Shown here piece after piece: positions 25,048-31,156 of a DNA stretch of 64,000 nucleotides (its first letter is position 1; the number at the start of each line of letters is the position of its first letter). The translations under genes and the position numbers were made by a program. The notes under the pieces are model-generated. The model saw only the letters and a program-made list of their open reading frames with translations, was not told the origin of the DNA and did not search any database. Source of the DNA: Actinomycetota bacterium (GTDB taxonomy: Bacteria; Actinomycetota; Actinomycetes; Actinomycetales; Microbacteriaceae); the NCBI GenBank assembly GCA_947449765.1, contig CANFSP010000003.1, positions 158,705 to 222,704 on the forward strand, given 5' to 3'.

Positions 25048-25091
25048 TGTCGAATGTGGGTGAGGTCGGTGGTTTAGCGACACATTCGACA
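25048..25091 (-). promoter_or_regulatory. Attenuator-like stem-loop in the leader of the winged-helix gene
   Basis: An exact 11-bp inverted repeat (TGTCGAATGTG on the mRNA at 25091-25081, pairing with CACATTCGACA at 25058-25048; loop 22 nt). The 5' arm is made of the last codons of the leader peptide, including both codons of its Cys-Arg-Met-Cys end, and the loop contains its stop codon. A stalled ribosome would hold this stem open. Confidence 0.55.
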
Positions 25092-25172
25092 GGCAACGCT
25101 GAGACCGGACATCATCGAGCCGGTACAACACGCGACCGTCATGTTGACGGTAACGAGAGCGTGCGAAATCAT
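25074..25172 (-). CDS. Cysteine-containing leader peptide (32 aa)
   Basis: A short ORF (MISHALVTVN, then MTVACCTGSM, then MSGLSVACRMCR) preceded by TAAACT with a 6-nt gap to its ATG, exactly the leaderless layout of the large genes here. It has four cysteines (15, 16, 28, 31) and five methionines after the first block. It lies 82 nt upstream of the winged-helix gene on the same strand and overlaps an 11-bp stem. Leaderless cysteine-rich short ORFs acting as attenuators are known in mycobacteria. A role here is inferred, not shown. It is not a shadow of any longer gene. Confidence 0.6.
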   Translation of the reverse strand: MISHALVTVNMTVACCTGSMMSGLSVACRMCR

Positions 25173-25178
25173 GTCCCA

Positions 25179-25184
25179 AGTTTA
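25179..25184 (-). promoter_or_regulatory. -10 box TAAACT of the leader-peptide/winged-helix transcript
   Basis: On the minus strand TAAACT ends 6 nt before the ATG of the 32-aa leader peptide at 25172. Confidence 0.6.
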
Positions 25185-25201
25185 GCCTGAGACGACGAGA
25201 T

Positions 25202-25834
25202 TCACGCGACACCAAACATTCGGTCACCAGCATCGCCCAGACCCGGAACGATGTACCCATCCCCGTTCAATCCCTCATCAATGACGGCGACAAACAGTGA
25301 AACGGGGATGCTAAAGGCTGACTCCGAGACCGCGGCCACGCCCTCAGGCGACGAGACGAGGCACAGTGCGGTCACGGAAGTGGCTCCGGCATCGATGCAC
25401 GAGTGTATGGCGGCAATCAGCGAACCGCCGGTTGCGAGCATCGGATCGAGAAGAAAGATCCGACGGCCCGTTGTTTCCTGCGGGAACCGGGTCATGTAGG
25501 TCTCGGGGGCGAGCGTTACCTCATTGCGTTTGAGACCAATGAAACCCGTATCGACAACCGGCACAACAGCGCGAAAGGCGTCGAGCATGCCGAGGCCTGC
25601 CCGCAGAATCGGAACCGCAATCGGGCGAGGATGTGCGACACGCTGACCCTGCAGCGAGGCAACGGGGGTTGTGACTGCGATTGGTTCGCAGACAATGTCT
25701 CGCGTAGCCTCGACGGCAACAAGCGTCGTGAGTTCTGCGATGAGTGCGCGAAAAACGGGGGCGGGCGTTTGCGCATCCCGCAGCACACTCAGTTTGTGGG
25801 AAATCAACGGATGGTCACAGACAACGACTCGCAT
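25202..25834 (-). CDS. upp: Uracil phosphoribosyltransferase
   Basis: A 210-residue salvage enzyme that converts uracil and PRPP to UMP in the cytosol. Typical features are MRVVVCDHPLISHKLSVLRD at the start, VPILRAGLGMLD, GFIGLKRNE, the PRPP-binding loop LLDPMLATGGS, and the uracil-binding end DEGLNGDGYIVPGLGDAGDRMFG. The length matches the family (about 208-210). The ATG at 25834 follows TACTCT by 6 nt on the minus strand. It is divergent from tadA, an arrangement common in actinobacteria. Confidence 0.96.
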   Translation of the reverse strand: MRVVVCDHPLISHKLSVLRDAQTPAPVFRALIAELTTLVAVEATRDIVCEPIAVTTPVASLQGQRVAHPRPIAVPILRAGLGMLDAFRAVVPVVDTGFIGLKRNEVTLAPETYMTRFPQETTGRRIFLLDPMLATGGSLIAAIHSCIDAGATSVTALCLVSSPEGVAAVSESAFSIPVSLFVAVIDEGLNGDGYIVPGLGDAGDRMFGVA

Positions 25835-25840
25835 AGGCTC

Positions 25841-25846
25841 AGAGTA
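25841..25846 (-). promoter_or_regulatory. -10 box TACTCT of the upp promoter
   Basis: On the minus strand TACTCT ends 6 nt before the upp ATG at 25834. Confidence 0.5.
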
Positions 25847-25864
25847 GGACGAAAGGACAACGGG

Positions 25865-26356
25865 GTGTTACTCAGTTCGCCTGAAGCACAGCAAGCGGCC
25901 ATGCAATTCGCCCTCGATGCCGCCGAGTATGCGCGCGAGCGAGGCGACGTTCCCGTCGGCGCGGTGATTTTTGATGCAGCCGGTCAGGTCGTGTCAACCG
26001 GGTGGAACACGCGGGAGCATGATCACGACCCTACGGGTCACGCCGAGATCGTCGCGATTCGAAATGCCTCGTCCCGTCGTCAGTCGTGGCGACTGACCGA
26101 CTGTACGCTCGTCGTCACGCTCGAACCATGTGTGATGTGTGCCGGTGCCATCCTCGCGGCCCGCATCCCGACCGTTATTTTTGGGGCGTGGGATGAAAAA
26201 GCCGGCGCGAGCGGGTCGGTTCATGACCTGTTGCGCGACAGACGACTCAACCATCGTGTGGAGGTCATTGGGGGCGTGCGCGAGACTGAGTGCGCCACCG
26301 TGCTCACCGAGTTCTTCAGAAACCGGTCCACTGAAGACCTCGAGGATTTTCGTTAG
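25865..26356 (+). CDS. tadA: tRNA-specific adenosine deaminase
   Basis: A 163-residue zinc enzyme that converts A34 to inosine in tRNA-Arg (ACG anticodon). The zinc/catalytic motifs are complete: HAE in GHAEIVAIRNA and PCxxC in TLEPCVMCAGAI. The segment RIPTVIFGAWDEKAGASGSVHDLL is typical of TadA. The start GTG at 25865 has a GAAAGGA ribosome binding site 7 nt upstream; longer in-frame extensions run inside upp on the opposite strand and were rejected. It overlaps the convergent GATase gene by 4 nt. Confidence 0.93.
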   Translation: MLLSSPEAQQAAMQFALDAAEYARERGDVPVGAVIFDAAGQVVSTGWNTREHDHDPTGHAEIVAIRNASSRRQSWRLTDCTLVVTLEPCVMCAGAILAARIPTVIFGAWDEKAGASGSVHDLLRDRRLNHRVEVIGGVRETECATVLTEFFRNRSTEDLEDFR

Positions 26357-27048
26357 ATCTGGCTCAACCAGCTGCGAAGCATGAGGGCGCTCGCTGATTG
26401 CATACGCGCGTTGTGTTCGGCATCTTCGGTGAGCAAGCCACCCTCGTCGATGCCAAAGTCCGAGACTGTTTCACGTGAATCACTCAACCACCGCTCGTAC
26501 ATCGGTGTGGTTGTCTCAGGATGAAACTGCATGGCCAACGCCCAGGAGCCAACCGAGAAGGCTTCATTCTCGTAATCCTCAGAGCCGGCAAGCCGAACCG
26601 CGCCGGCAGGAAGGGTGAAGGTGTCACCGTGCCACTCGAGAACGGGAACACCGTCGAATGCGGCAATCGGGGATGACGCTCCGGCGTCGGTGAGCTCAAC
26701 GCGGCGATACCCGATTTGCGTGGTCGGCCCCTTGAACACCTCGCCGCCAAGCGCGCTGGCCATGATTTGAGCGCCAAAACACACCCCGAGTGTGGGATGT
26801 TCGCCGGTGAGCCGCTCGCGCAGCCAACTCTCCTCGCGCGCAATGTACTGTAGGCGGTCCTTCTCGTAAACGCCGGAGTCGTTTCCCAAGACAACGACAA
26901 GGTCTGCCGCGTCAGGATTGATCGTGGAGAAATCTGCGGTCCGCGCATCCACAATGGTGAGCTGGTATCCAGCCGCAACCAATTCAGGTTCGAGATTGCC
27001 GAGGTGAATCGTGTCGTCATGTTGGATGACGAGAGCGTGCTTCGTCAT
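26353..27048 (-). CDS. Class I glutamine amidotransferase-like protein
   Basis: A 231-residue protein with the triad-type motifs of class I GATases: Cys in LGVCFGAQIMASALGG, and His and Glu in MQFHPETTTP. It resembles stand-alone GMP-synthase-like GATases (YLCP/GuaA N-domain-like), which hydrolyse glutamine or gamma-glutamyl compounds. The true substrate is unknown. Its start overlaps the CDF transporter stop by 4 nt (ATGA), so the two are translationally coupled. Confidence 0.88.
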   Translation of the reverse strand: MTKHALVIQHDDTIHLGNLEPELVAAGYQLTIVDARTADFSTINPDAADLVVVLGNDSGVYEKDRLQYIAREESWLRERLTGEHPTLGVCFGAQIMASALGGEVFKGPTTQIGYRRVELTDAGASSPIAAFDGVPVLEWHGDTFTLPAGAVRLAGSEDYENEAFSVGSWALAMQFHPETTTPMYERWLSDSRETVSDFGIDEGGLLTEDAEHNARMQSASALMLRSWLSQI

Positions 27049-28043
27049 TCGCGTCCCGTGATGATGATGGTTTCAGTAGCCGGCGTTGCCGCTGCCGCTG
27101 CCGTTGCCGCTGCCGCGCGCTTTTTTCCGGGTGCTTCGCGCAGGACGTCGGGTTCGAGATAAATGACCCGGGCCTGCGGGACAGCTGTTCGAATGCGTTG
27201 TTCGATGTCGTCGATGTCGTTGGCCACGTCGCGGAAACGTGCTGTGGGTGCAAAAGCAACTTTCGCGCCGACCATCAACTCATCCGGACCGAGGTAGAGC
27301 GTCTTCATGTGAATGACTCGCGATGGGGACGCCCCCGCGTCGATGGCCGCGAGAATCCTGTCGGTGTCGTCTGCGCTAGCCCCCTCACCGACAAGCAAGC
27401 CTTTGATCTCGTAACCCAAGACCGCGGCCACAGCAATGAGAAGCAGGCCAATGGCGATCGTGCCGAGCGAGTCGAACAGGCTATTACCAGTCAGCGCGGT
27501 GAGCCCGACGCCGAGGAACGCGAGGACCAGGCCGACCAGAGCCGCGGTGTCCTCCAGGATCACCACGGGAAGTTCCGGCGCTTTCGCGTGCCTGATGAAC
27601 TTTCCCCAGCTGGCGCCGCCGCGGAGCGGTGACGCTTCACGAAGGGCTGTGCGCAACGAAACCGATTCGAGAACAATCGCGACGCTCAACACCGCCATCG
27701 GTAACCACCACACCTCGAGCGGTTCGGGATGTTGCAGCTTCTCGTAGCCCTCGTAAAGCGCAAAAAGACCACCGAGGCTAAACAGGATGATCGACACGAC
27801 GAACGCGTAGACAAATCTCTCGCGTCCATACCCGAACGGGTGCTTCTCATCAGCCGCACGTGTCGCTTTGCGACCACCGACGAGAAGGAGGATTTGATTC
27901 ACGGAGTCAGCGAGCGAGTGGATGGCTTCGGCGAGCATGGCCGATGCCCCGGAGAACGCAAAAGCAATGAATTTGGTGGCAGCAATGCCGAGATTCGCCA
28001 ACAGCGCGGCAATGATTGCCTTGTTGCCGCCAGAAGCGCTCAT
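27045..28043 (-). CDS. Cation diffusion facilitator (CDF) family transporter
   Basis: A 332-residue membrane protein with six helices that exports divalent metals (Zn, Mn, Fe or Co) by proton exchange. Metal-site features are HSLADSVNQ in helix 2 and ILEDTAALVGL in helix 5, followed by the C-terminal cytosolic ferredoxin-like domain (about 205-300). The last 25 residues are an Ala/Thr/Pro tail (KKRAAAATAAAAATPATE) encoded by a simple-sequence tract. GAAGGAG lies 5 nt before the ATG, so this gene has a leadered mRNA. Confidence 0.92.
   Translation of the reverse strand: MSASGGNKAIIAALLANLGIAATKFIAFAFSGASAMLAEAIHSLADSVNQILLLVGGRKATRAADEKHPFGYGRERFVYAFVVSIILFSLGGLFALYEGYEKLQHPEPLEVWWLPMAVLSVAIVLESVSLRTALREASPLRGGASWGKFIRHAKAPELPVVILEDTAALVGLVLAFLGVGLTALTGNSLFDSLGTIAIGLLLIAVAAVLGYEIKGLLVGEGASADDTDRILAAIDAGASPSRVIHMKTLYLGPDELMVGAKVAFAPTARFRDVANDIDDIEQRIRTAVPQARVIYLEPDVLREAPGKKRAAAATAAAAATPATETIIITGRE
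27085..27114. repeat. Hexanucleotide repeat (GYTGCC)5 in the CDF gene
   Basis: Five consecutive copies of GCTGCC or GTTGCC. On the minus strand they encode the Ala-rich C-terminal tail, so the tail length may vary between strains. Confidence 0.6.
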
Positions 28044-28074
28044 AAAAACTCCTTCATTGACTTTGGCTCAATCC

Positions 28075-28080
28075 TAGAAT
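28075..28080 (+). promoter_or_regulatory. -10 box TAGAAT of the proC promoter
   Basis: TAGAAT ends 6 nt before the GTG at 28087. Confidence 0.6.
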
Positions 28081-28086
28081 GAGACG

Positions 28087-28962
28087 GTGAGCACCCACAT
28101 CGTCGACGCAGCCTTTGCCGAGCCGACGCATTTGCCGTGTGTGGCGATTCTCGGAGCTGGTTCGATGGGGCGAGCGATTCTCACCGGCCTCCTCGCTCCG
28201 AACGTCACCGTCGCCGACGGGATTCGGGTTACCAATCGTTCTGCGGAGCGCGCAACAGATTTCGACGGCGAGCCACGAGTGACTTCATGGGTTACCAGCC
28301 TCGACGCGGACGCGAATCGCGCCGCCGTGCGGGGGGCTCGCATCGTCATCCTGGCTGTCAAGCCCGCGCATATTGTCGAACTTGCCGCTGACATTTCATC
28401 AGGGTTAGAACCCGACTCAATTGTGGTGAGCGTTGCCGCTGGAGTTACCTGCGCATCGATTGAGGCAGCGCTCAATCGAGACATCGCCGTGATTCGGGCG
28501 ATGCCGAACACACCTGCCGCGATTGGTCAGGGCATGACGGGTCTGGCTGCCGGGCGCTTCGCCGGCGCGACTCATCTCGAGGCAGTTTCACACGTGTTCG
28601 CGACGGTCGGTGATGTACTTGTGGTTACCGAAGAGAGACTGGATGCTCTGACCACCATTTCTGGCTCGGGCCCGGCCTACGTTTTTTACATGATTGAGCA
28701 GCTTGAGGCCGCGGCGATTGACCTCGGTTTTTCGCCAGAAGAGGCAGCGCTCTTGGTGCGCTCGACATTCTCCGGAGCGAGTAATTACGCTGCGCACAGC
28801 GAAATGTCGCCCCGCGAATTGCGTCGAGCAGTGACGAGCCCCAACGGAACCACGGAGCGCGCTATCGCCGCTTTCGACGACGCTCATTTTCCCCAGGCTT
28901 TTCGTGATGCCACGAAGGCGGCTCTGGCGCGTGCGCGCGAGTTGGCCGAGGGAAAGTCCTAG
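28087..28962 (+). CDS. proC: Pyrroline-5-carboxylate reductase
   Basis: A 291-residue NAD(P)H enzyme that makes the last step of proline synthesis. The N-terminal Rossmann motif is VAILGAGSMGRAIL. The signature VIRAMPNTPAAIGQGMTGL and the C-terminal TTISGSGPAYVFYMIEQL, ending in FSGASNYA and VTSPNGTTERAI, are diagnostic. The length is slightly above the usual ~270 because of an N-terminal extension of about 15 residues. The leaderless GTG start is at 28087. It lies 15 nt upstream of the ArsR-type regulator gene, and the two are likely one unit. Confidence 0.95.
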   Translation: MSTHIVDAAFAEPTHLPCVAILGAGSMGRAILTGLLAPNVTVADGIRVTNRSAERATDFDGEPRVTSWVTSLDADANRAAVRGARIVILAVKPAHIVELAADISSGLEPDSIVVSVAAGVTCASIEAALNRDIAVIRAMPNTPAAIGQGMTGLAAGRFAGATHLEAVSHVFATVGDVLVVTEERLDALTTISGSGPAYVFYMIEQLEAAAIDLGFSPEEAALLVRSTFSGASNYAAHSEMSPRELRRAVTSPNGTTERAIAAFDDAHFPQAFRDATKAALARARELAEGKS

Positions 28963-28977
28963 CGAGAGCCGAACACC

Positions 28978-29487
28978 ATGTCCGACATTTTTGACGTCCT
29001 TGCCGACCAGGGTCGACGCGACTTACTTCGCGTGCTTTTGGATGCGCGCAAGAGTGCACATCCGAACGCAACTGGTGGCGAGCTCAGCGTCTCCGAACTT
29101 GTGGCGTTGACCGGCGTGAGTCAGCCGACAGTTTCGAAGCAGCTCAAGGCACTGCGTGACGCCGAACTCGTGGTTGTGCGAGAAGACGGTCAGCACCGGC
29201 TTTACCGAGTGGATGAGGCTCCCATCGCCTCGGTGATGGCGTGGCTAGCTGATTTTGCTCCGGATGCTCAGACGGTGAGCTCACCGCGGGCTCACCGAGG
29301 TAACGATCGGACCACCCATCCGAACCACGAAGAAGACGATGTAACTGCGGAAATCGCGACGGCCTTGGGCCGAACCGCCGCAAGTGTGATCTATCACGCC
29401 GGTGCCACCTGGGACGCAATTTCGGACTCTCTCGCGCAGAAAATCGAGCGCGCGACGGAGCGCGCGCGAAATCATCCTCGCGAGTGA
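28978..29487 (+). CDS. ArsR-type winged helix-turn-helix regulator
   Basis: A 169-residue DNA-binding protein. Residues about 1-85 are an ArsR-like winged helix (DIFDVLADQGRRDLLRVLLDA, VSELVALTGVSQPTVSKQLKALRDAELV, REDGQHRLYRVDE). No metal-binding Cys pair (ELCVC box) is visible, so a metal sensor role is unlikely. The C-terminal half (about 95-169) is charged, with a helix TAEIATALGRTAASVIYHAG; I do not recognise it. It is probably cotranscribed with proC. The target is unknown. Confidence 0.85.
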   Translation: MSDIFDVLADQGRRDLLRVLLDARKSAHPNATGGELSVSELVALTGVSQPTVSKQLKALRDAELVVVREDGQHRLYRVDEAPIASVMAWLADFAPDAQTVSSPRAHRGNDRTTHPNHEEDDVTAEIATALGRTAASVIYHAGATWDAISDSLAQKIERATERARNHPRE

Positions 29488-29549
29488 TCGCTCCGACGAT
29501 GTTCCACGTGCCCAACCCGGTGCGGTTTTTATGCGCTCTCAAACTGGGC

Positions 29550-29555
29550 TAGGCT
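29550..29555 (+). promoter_or_regulatory. -10 box TAGGCT upstream of the bS22-like gene
   Basis: TAGGCT lies 72 nt before the GTG at 29628, implying a leader of about 65 nt that contains GGCCGCACCTTTTCGGCC, a possible 5-bp hairpin. Confidence 0.45.
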
Positions 29556-29627
29556 GTTCCACACGGCAACTCGCCGTTATTTTTTGGCCGCACCTTTTCG
29601 GCCACGCCCGATTCATGTGAGGTTCGA

Positions 29628-29726
29628 GTGGGTTCAGTAATCAAGAAGCGCCGCAAGCGCATGGCGAAGAAGAAGCACCGTAAGTTGCTTCGCAAAACAC
29701 GCCACCAGCGTCGCAACAAGAAGTAG
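29628..29726 (+). CDS. Ribosomal protein of the AURKAIP1/COX24 (bS22-like) type, 32 aa
   Basis: A 32-residue, extremely basic protein that begins MGSVIKKRRKRMAKKKHRKL and ends RRNKK. This is the AURKAIP1/COX24 domain signature of tiny actinobacterial ribosomal proteins, named bS22 in the Mycobacterium smegmatis 30S subunit. A Shine-Dalgarno GAGG lies 5 nt before the GTG. A clear terminator follows at 29746-29776. Confidence 0.9.
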   Translation: MGSVIKKRRKRMAKKKHRKLLRKTRHQRRNKK

Positions 29727-29745
29727 TACTTCTCGCGCAGTGACT

Positions 29746-29776
29746 AAAGCGCCTACCTGAGGGTGGGCGCTTTTTC
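29746..29776 (+). terminator. Rho-independent terminator
   Basis: AAAGCGCC / GGGCGCTTT hairpin with a small loop and a T-run, 20 nt after the bS22-like stop codon. Confidence 0.75.
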
Positions 29777-29783
29777 GCGCGCG

Positions 29784-29789
29784 TAGGCT
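29784..29789 (+). promoter_or_regulatory. -10 box TAGGCT of a leaderless promoter
   Basis: TAGGCT ends 6 nt before the GTG at 29796. Confidence 0.6.
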
Positions 29790-29795
29790 ACTGCT

Positions 29796-30041
29796 GTGAG
29801 GACGTTGACGTTGATTGGGAAAGCCGGCTGCCACTTGTGTGACGAGGCCCGCTCCTCGGTGGTTCAGGTGCTCGAGGACTTCGACGACGTCATCCTCGTG
29901 GAACGGTCAATCGATGACGACGCGGGGCTGTACGCGGAATACTGGGAACAGATTCCTGTCGTCCTCATCGACGGCAAGGTACACAATTTTTGGCACATCG
30001 ACCCCACTCGCCTCAGAACAAAGCTCACGGAGGAGCAATGA
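29796..30041 (+). CDS. Glutaredoxin-like protein (DUF836 type)
   Basis: An 81-residue thioredoxin-fold protein. The redox motif is CHLC in GKAGCHLCDEAR, and the cis-Pro motif is QIPVVLIDGK. It belongs to the short glutaredoxin-like family often annotated DUF836. It probably reduces disulfides or mycothiol mixed disulfides in the cytosol. The ATGA junction couples it to the Dabb gene. Confidence 0.88.
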   Translation: MRTLTLIGKAGCHLCDEARSSVVQVLEDFDDVILVERSIDDDAGLYAEYWEQIPVVLIDGKVHNFWHIDPTRLRTKLTEEQ

Positions 30042-30340
30042 CTATTCGACACATCGTTCTCTGGAAATTAACAGAAGAGGATCCTGCCGCGAAGTCGGCG
30101 CTGATTGCCGATATCAAAGTGCGCGTGGAAGCTCTGGCAGACATCATTCCGCAGGTGCACAATCTTCGCGTAACGGCAAATCACCCGGCTCGAGCTAACA
30201 CCGGAGACGTCTGCCTCGAGGCCGAGTTCGACACCCTCGAGGACATGACCACCTACCTGGAGCATCCCGCACATGTCGAGGGAGTCGGTTATGTGCGACC
30301 CCTGATTGCGTCGGGGCTCACCGTCGATTACGAGTTTTAG
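30038..30340 (+). CDS. Dabb (stress-response dimeric A/B barrel) domain protein
   Basis: A 100-residue protein that begins MTIRHIVLWKLTEEDP and has the family patterns VRVEALADIIPQVHNL and DLTLVAEFDTLEDM-like (CLEAEFDTLEDM), ending YLEHPAHVEGVGYVRPLI. These small dimeric barrels are stress-related or act in polyketide cyclisation; the role here is unknown. A start at 29990 was rejected because it lies inside the glutaredoxin gene, and GGAG precedes the ATG at 30038. Confidence 0.9.
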   Translation: MTIRHIVLWKLTEEDPAAKSALIADIKVRVEALADIIPQVHNLRVTANHPARANTGDVCLEAEFDTLEDMTTYLEHPAHVEGVGYVRPLIASGLTVDYEF

Positions 30341-30353
30341 TCAGATCTGTCGC

Positions 30354-30385
30354 TGGTTGAGTAGGCCGTGGGCCGTATCGAAACC
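30354..30385. repeat. Palindromic repeat of the GGTTGAGTA...GTATCGAAACC type
   Basis: An imperfect palindrome: GGTTGAGTA, GGCC, GTG, GGCC, GTATCGAAACC. The same element recurs at 52118-52230 with a GCGCC/GGCGC stem in place of GGCC/GGCC. Confidence 0.7.
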
Positions 30386-30390
30386 AAAAA

Positions 30391-30421
30391 AAGAAAGCCG
30401 GCCCCGCAGGACCGGCTTTCT
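30391..30421. terminator. Bidirectional Rho-independent terminator
   Basis: AGAAAGCCGG / CCGGCTTTCT stem with a loop CCCCGCAGGA, between the convergent Dabb and SHOCT genes. Confidence 0.75.
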
Positions 30422-30432
30422 CATCAGAATGA

Positions 30433-30810
30433 TTAGCTCGCAAGAATCTTCTTCTTGAGTGCCTCGAACTCCTTGTCGTTCAGCGTGCCAGCCTTGTGGA
30501 GCTTGGCAGCCTTTTCGAGTTCGTCAGTGTGCGACGTACCCGCCACATCGCGGATGTAGTCATCCTGCTGCTTCTTCGCCTGCTCGTAGAGAGCCTGACG
30601 ACGTGCAGCCATGCCCTTACCGCGAACGATGAGGTAGATAAGCAGACCAAGCCACCAGGTGACGATGATCAAGATGATCCAGAGTGCCTTGACACCACCG
30701 TTCATGTCGTGGTCGCTGAAGATGTCGGTGATGACTGAAAAAAGAATCATGAAGTACGCGATGAAGAAGAAGATCATCACGAACCATTCAAGGAAGTCCC
30801 AAACGTGCAC
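30433..30810 (-). CDS. SHOCT domain membrane protein with a PLDc-N-type helix pair
   Basis: A 125-residue protein. Residues about 1-55 hold two membrane helices around an aromatic-rich region (VWDFLEWFVMIFFFIAYFMI; ALWIILIIVTWWLGLLIYLI), as in PLDc_N regions. The C-terminal 30 residues (DELEKAAKLHKAGTLNDKEF) form a SHOCT oligomerisation motif. The likely start is the GTG at 30810 with AAAGGCGAG upstream. Function is unknown; such proteins sit at the membrane and multimerise through SHOCT. Confidence 0.82.
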   Translation of the reverse strand: MHVWDFLEWFVMIFFFIAYFMILFSVITDIFSDHDMNGGVKALWIILIIVTWWLGLLIYLIVRGKGMAARRQALYEQAKKQQDDYIRDVAGTSHTDELEKAAKLHKAGTLNDKEFEALKKKILAS

Positions 30811-30883
30811 TGTGGCTCGCCTTTCGTAGGTGCTTGTGTGGTGGGGATTCCCACCAGAATCTGAGTCTAGTCGGCGGTTTGGG

Positions 30884-30889
30884 TAGGCT
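30884..30889 (+). promoter_or_regulatory. -10 box TAGGCT of a leaderless promoter
   Basis: TAGGCT ends 6 nt before the ATG at 30896. Confidence 0.6.
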
Positions 30890-30895
30890 CGTCGT

Positions 30896-31156
30896 ATGGC
30901 ACACAGTGGAATCACAATGTATGGCGCGACGTGGTGCGGAGACTGCCGTCGCTCGAAGTCACTGCTCGACGCACTCGGTGTCGAGTACTCCTATGTTGAT
31001 CTTGAGGAAAAGCCTGAAGCGGCTGACGAGGCGCAGGCGATCTCAGGTCGCAAGAACATCCCAGTGGTGGTGTTTCCCGATGGAACTCATCAGGTCGAAC
31101 CTTCTGACCCAGATCTGCACGCCAAGCTTGTTTCTCTCGGCGTAGTCCCGGCCTAA
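30896..31156 (+). CDS. Mycoredoxin/glutaredoxin-like protein
   Basis: An 86-residue thioredoxin-fold protein with the redox motif CGDC in GATWCGDCRRSK and the cis-Pro motif KNIPVVVFPDG. It resembles actinobacterial mycoredoxin (Mrx1), which reduces mycothiol mixed disulfides and is a frequent companion of MSH-based thiol metabolism, although Mrx1 usually has CGYC or CPYC-type centres. The stop ends one base before that of the convergent aspS gene. Confidence 0.85.
   Translation: MAHSGITMYGATWCGDCRRSKSLLDALGVEYSYVDLEEKPEAADEAQAISGRKNIPVVVFPDGTHQVEPSDPDLHAKLVSLGVVPA

Noticed and set aside
25403..25864. N-terminal extension of tadA to 25403
   Set aside because: It runs antisense through upp; an RBS precedes the GTG at 25865.
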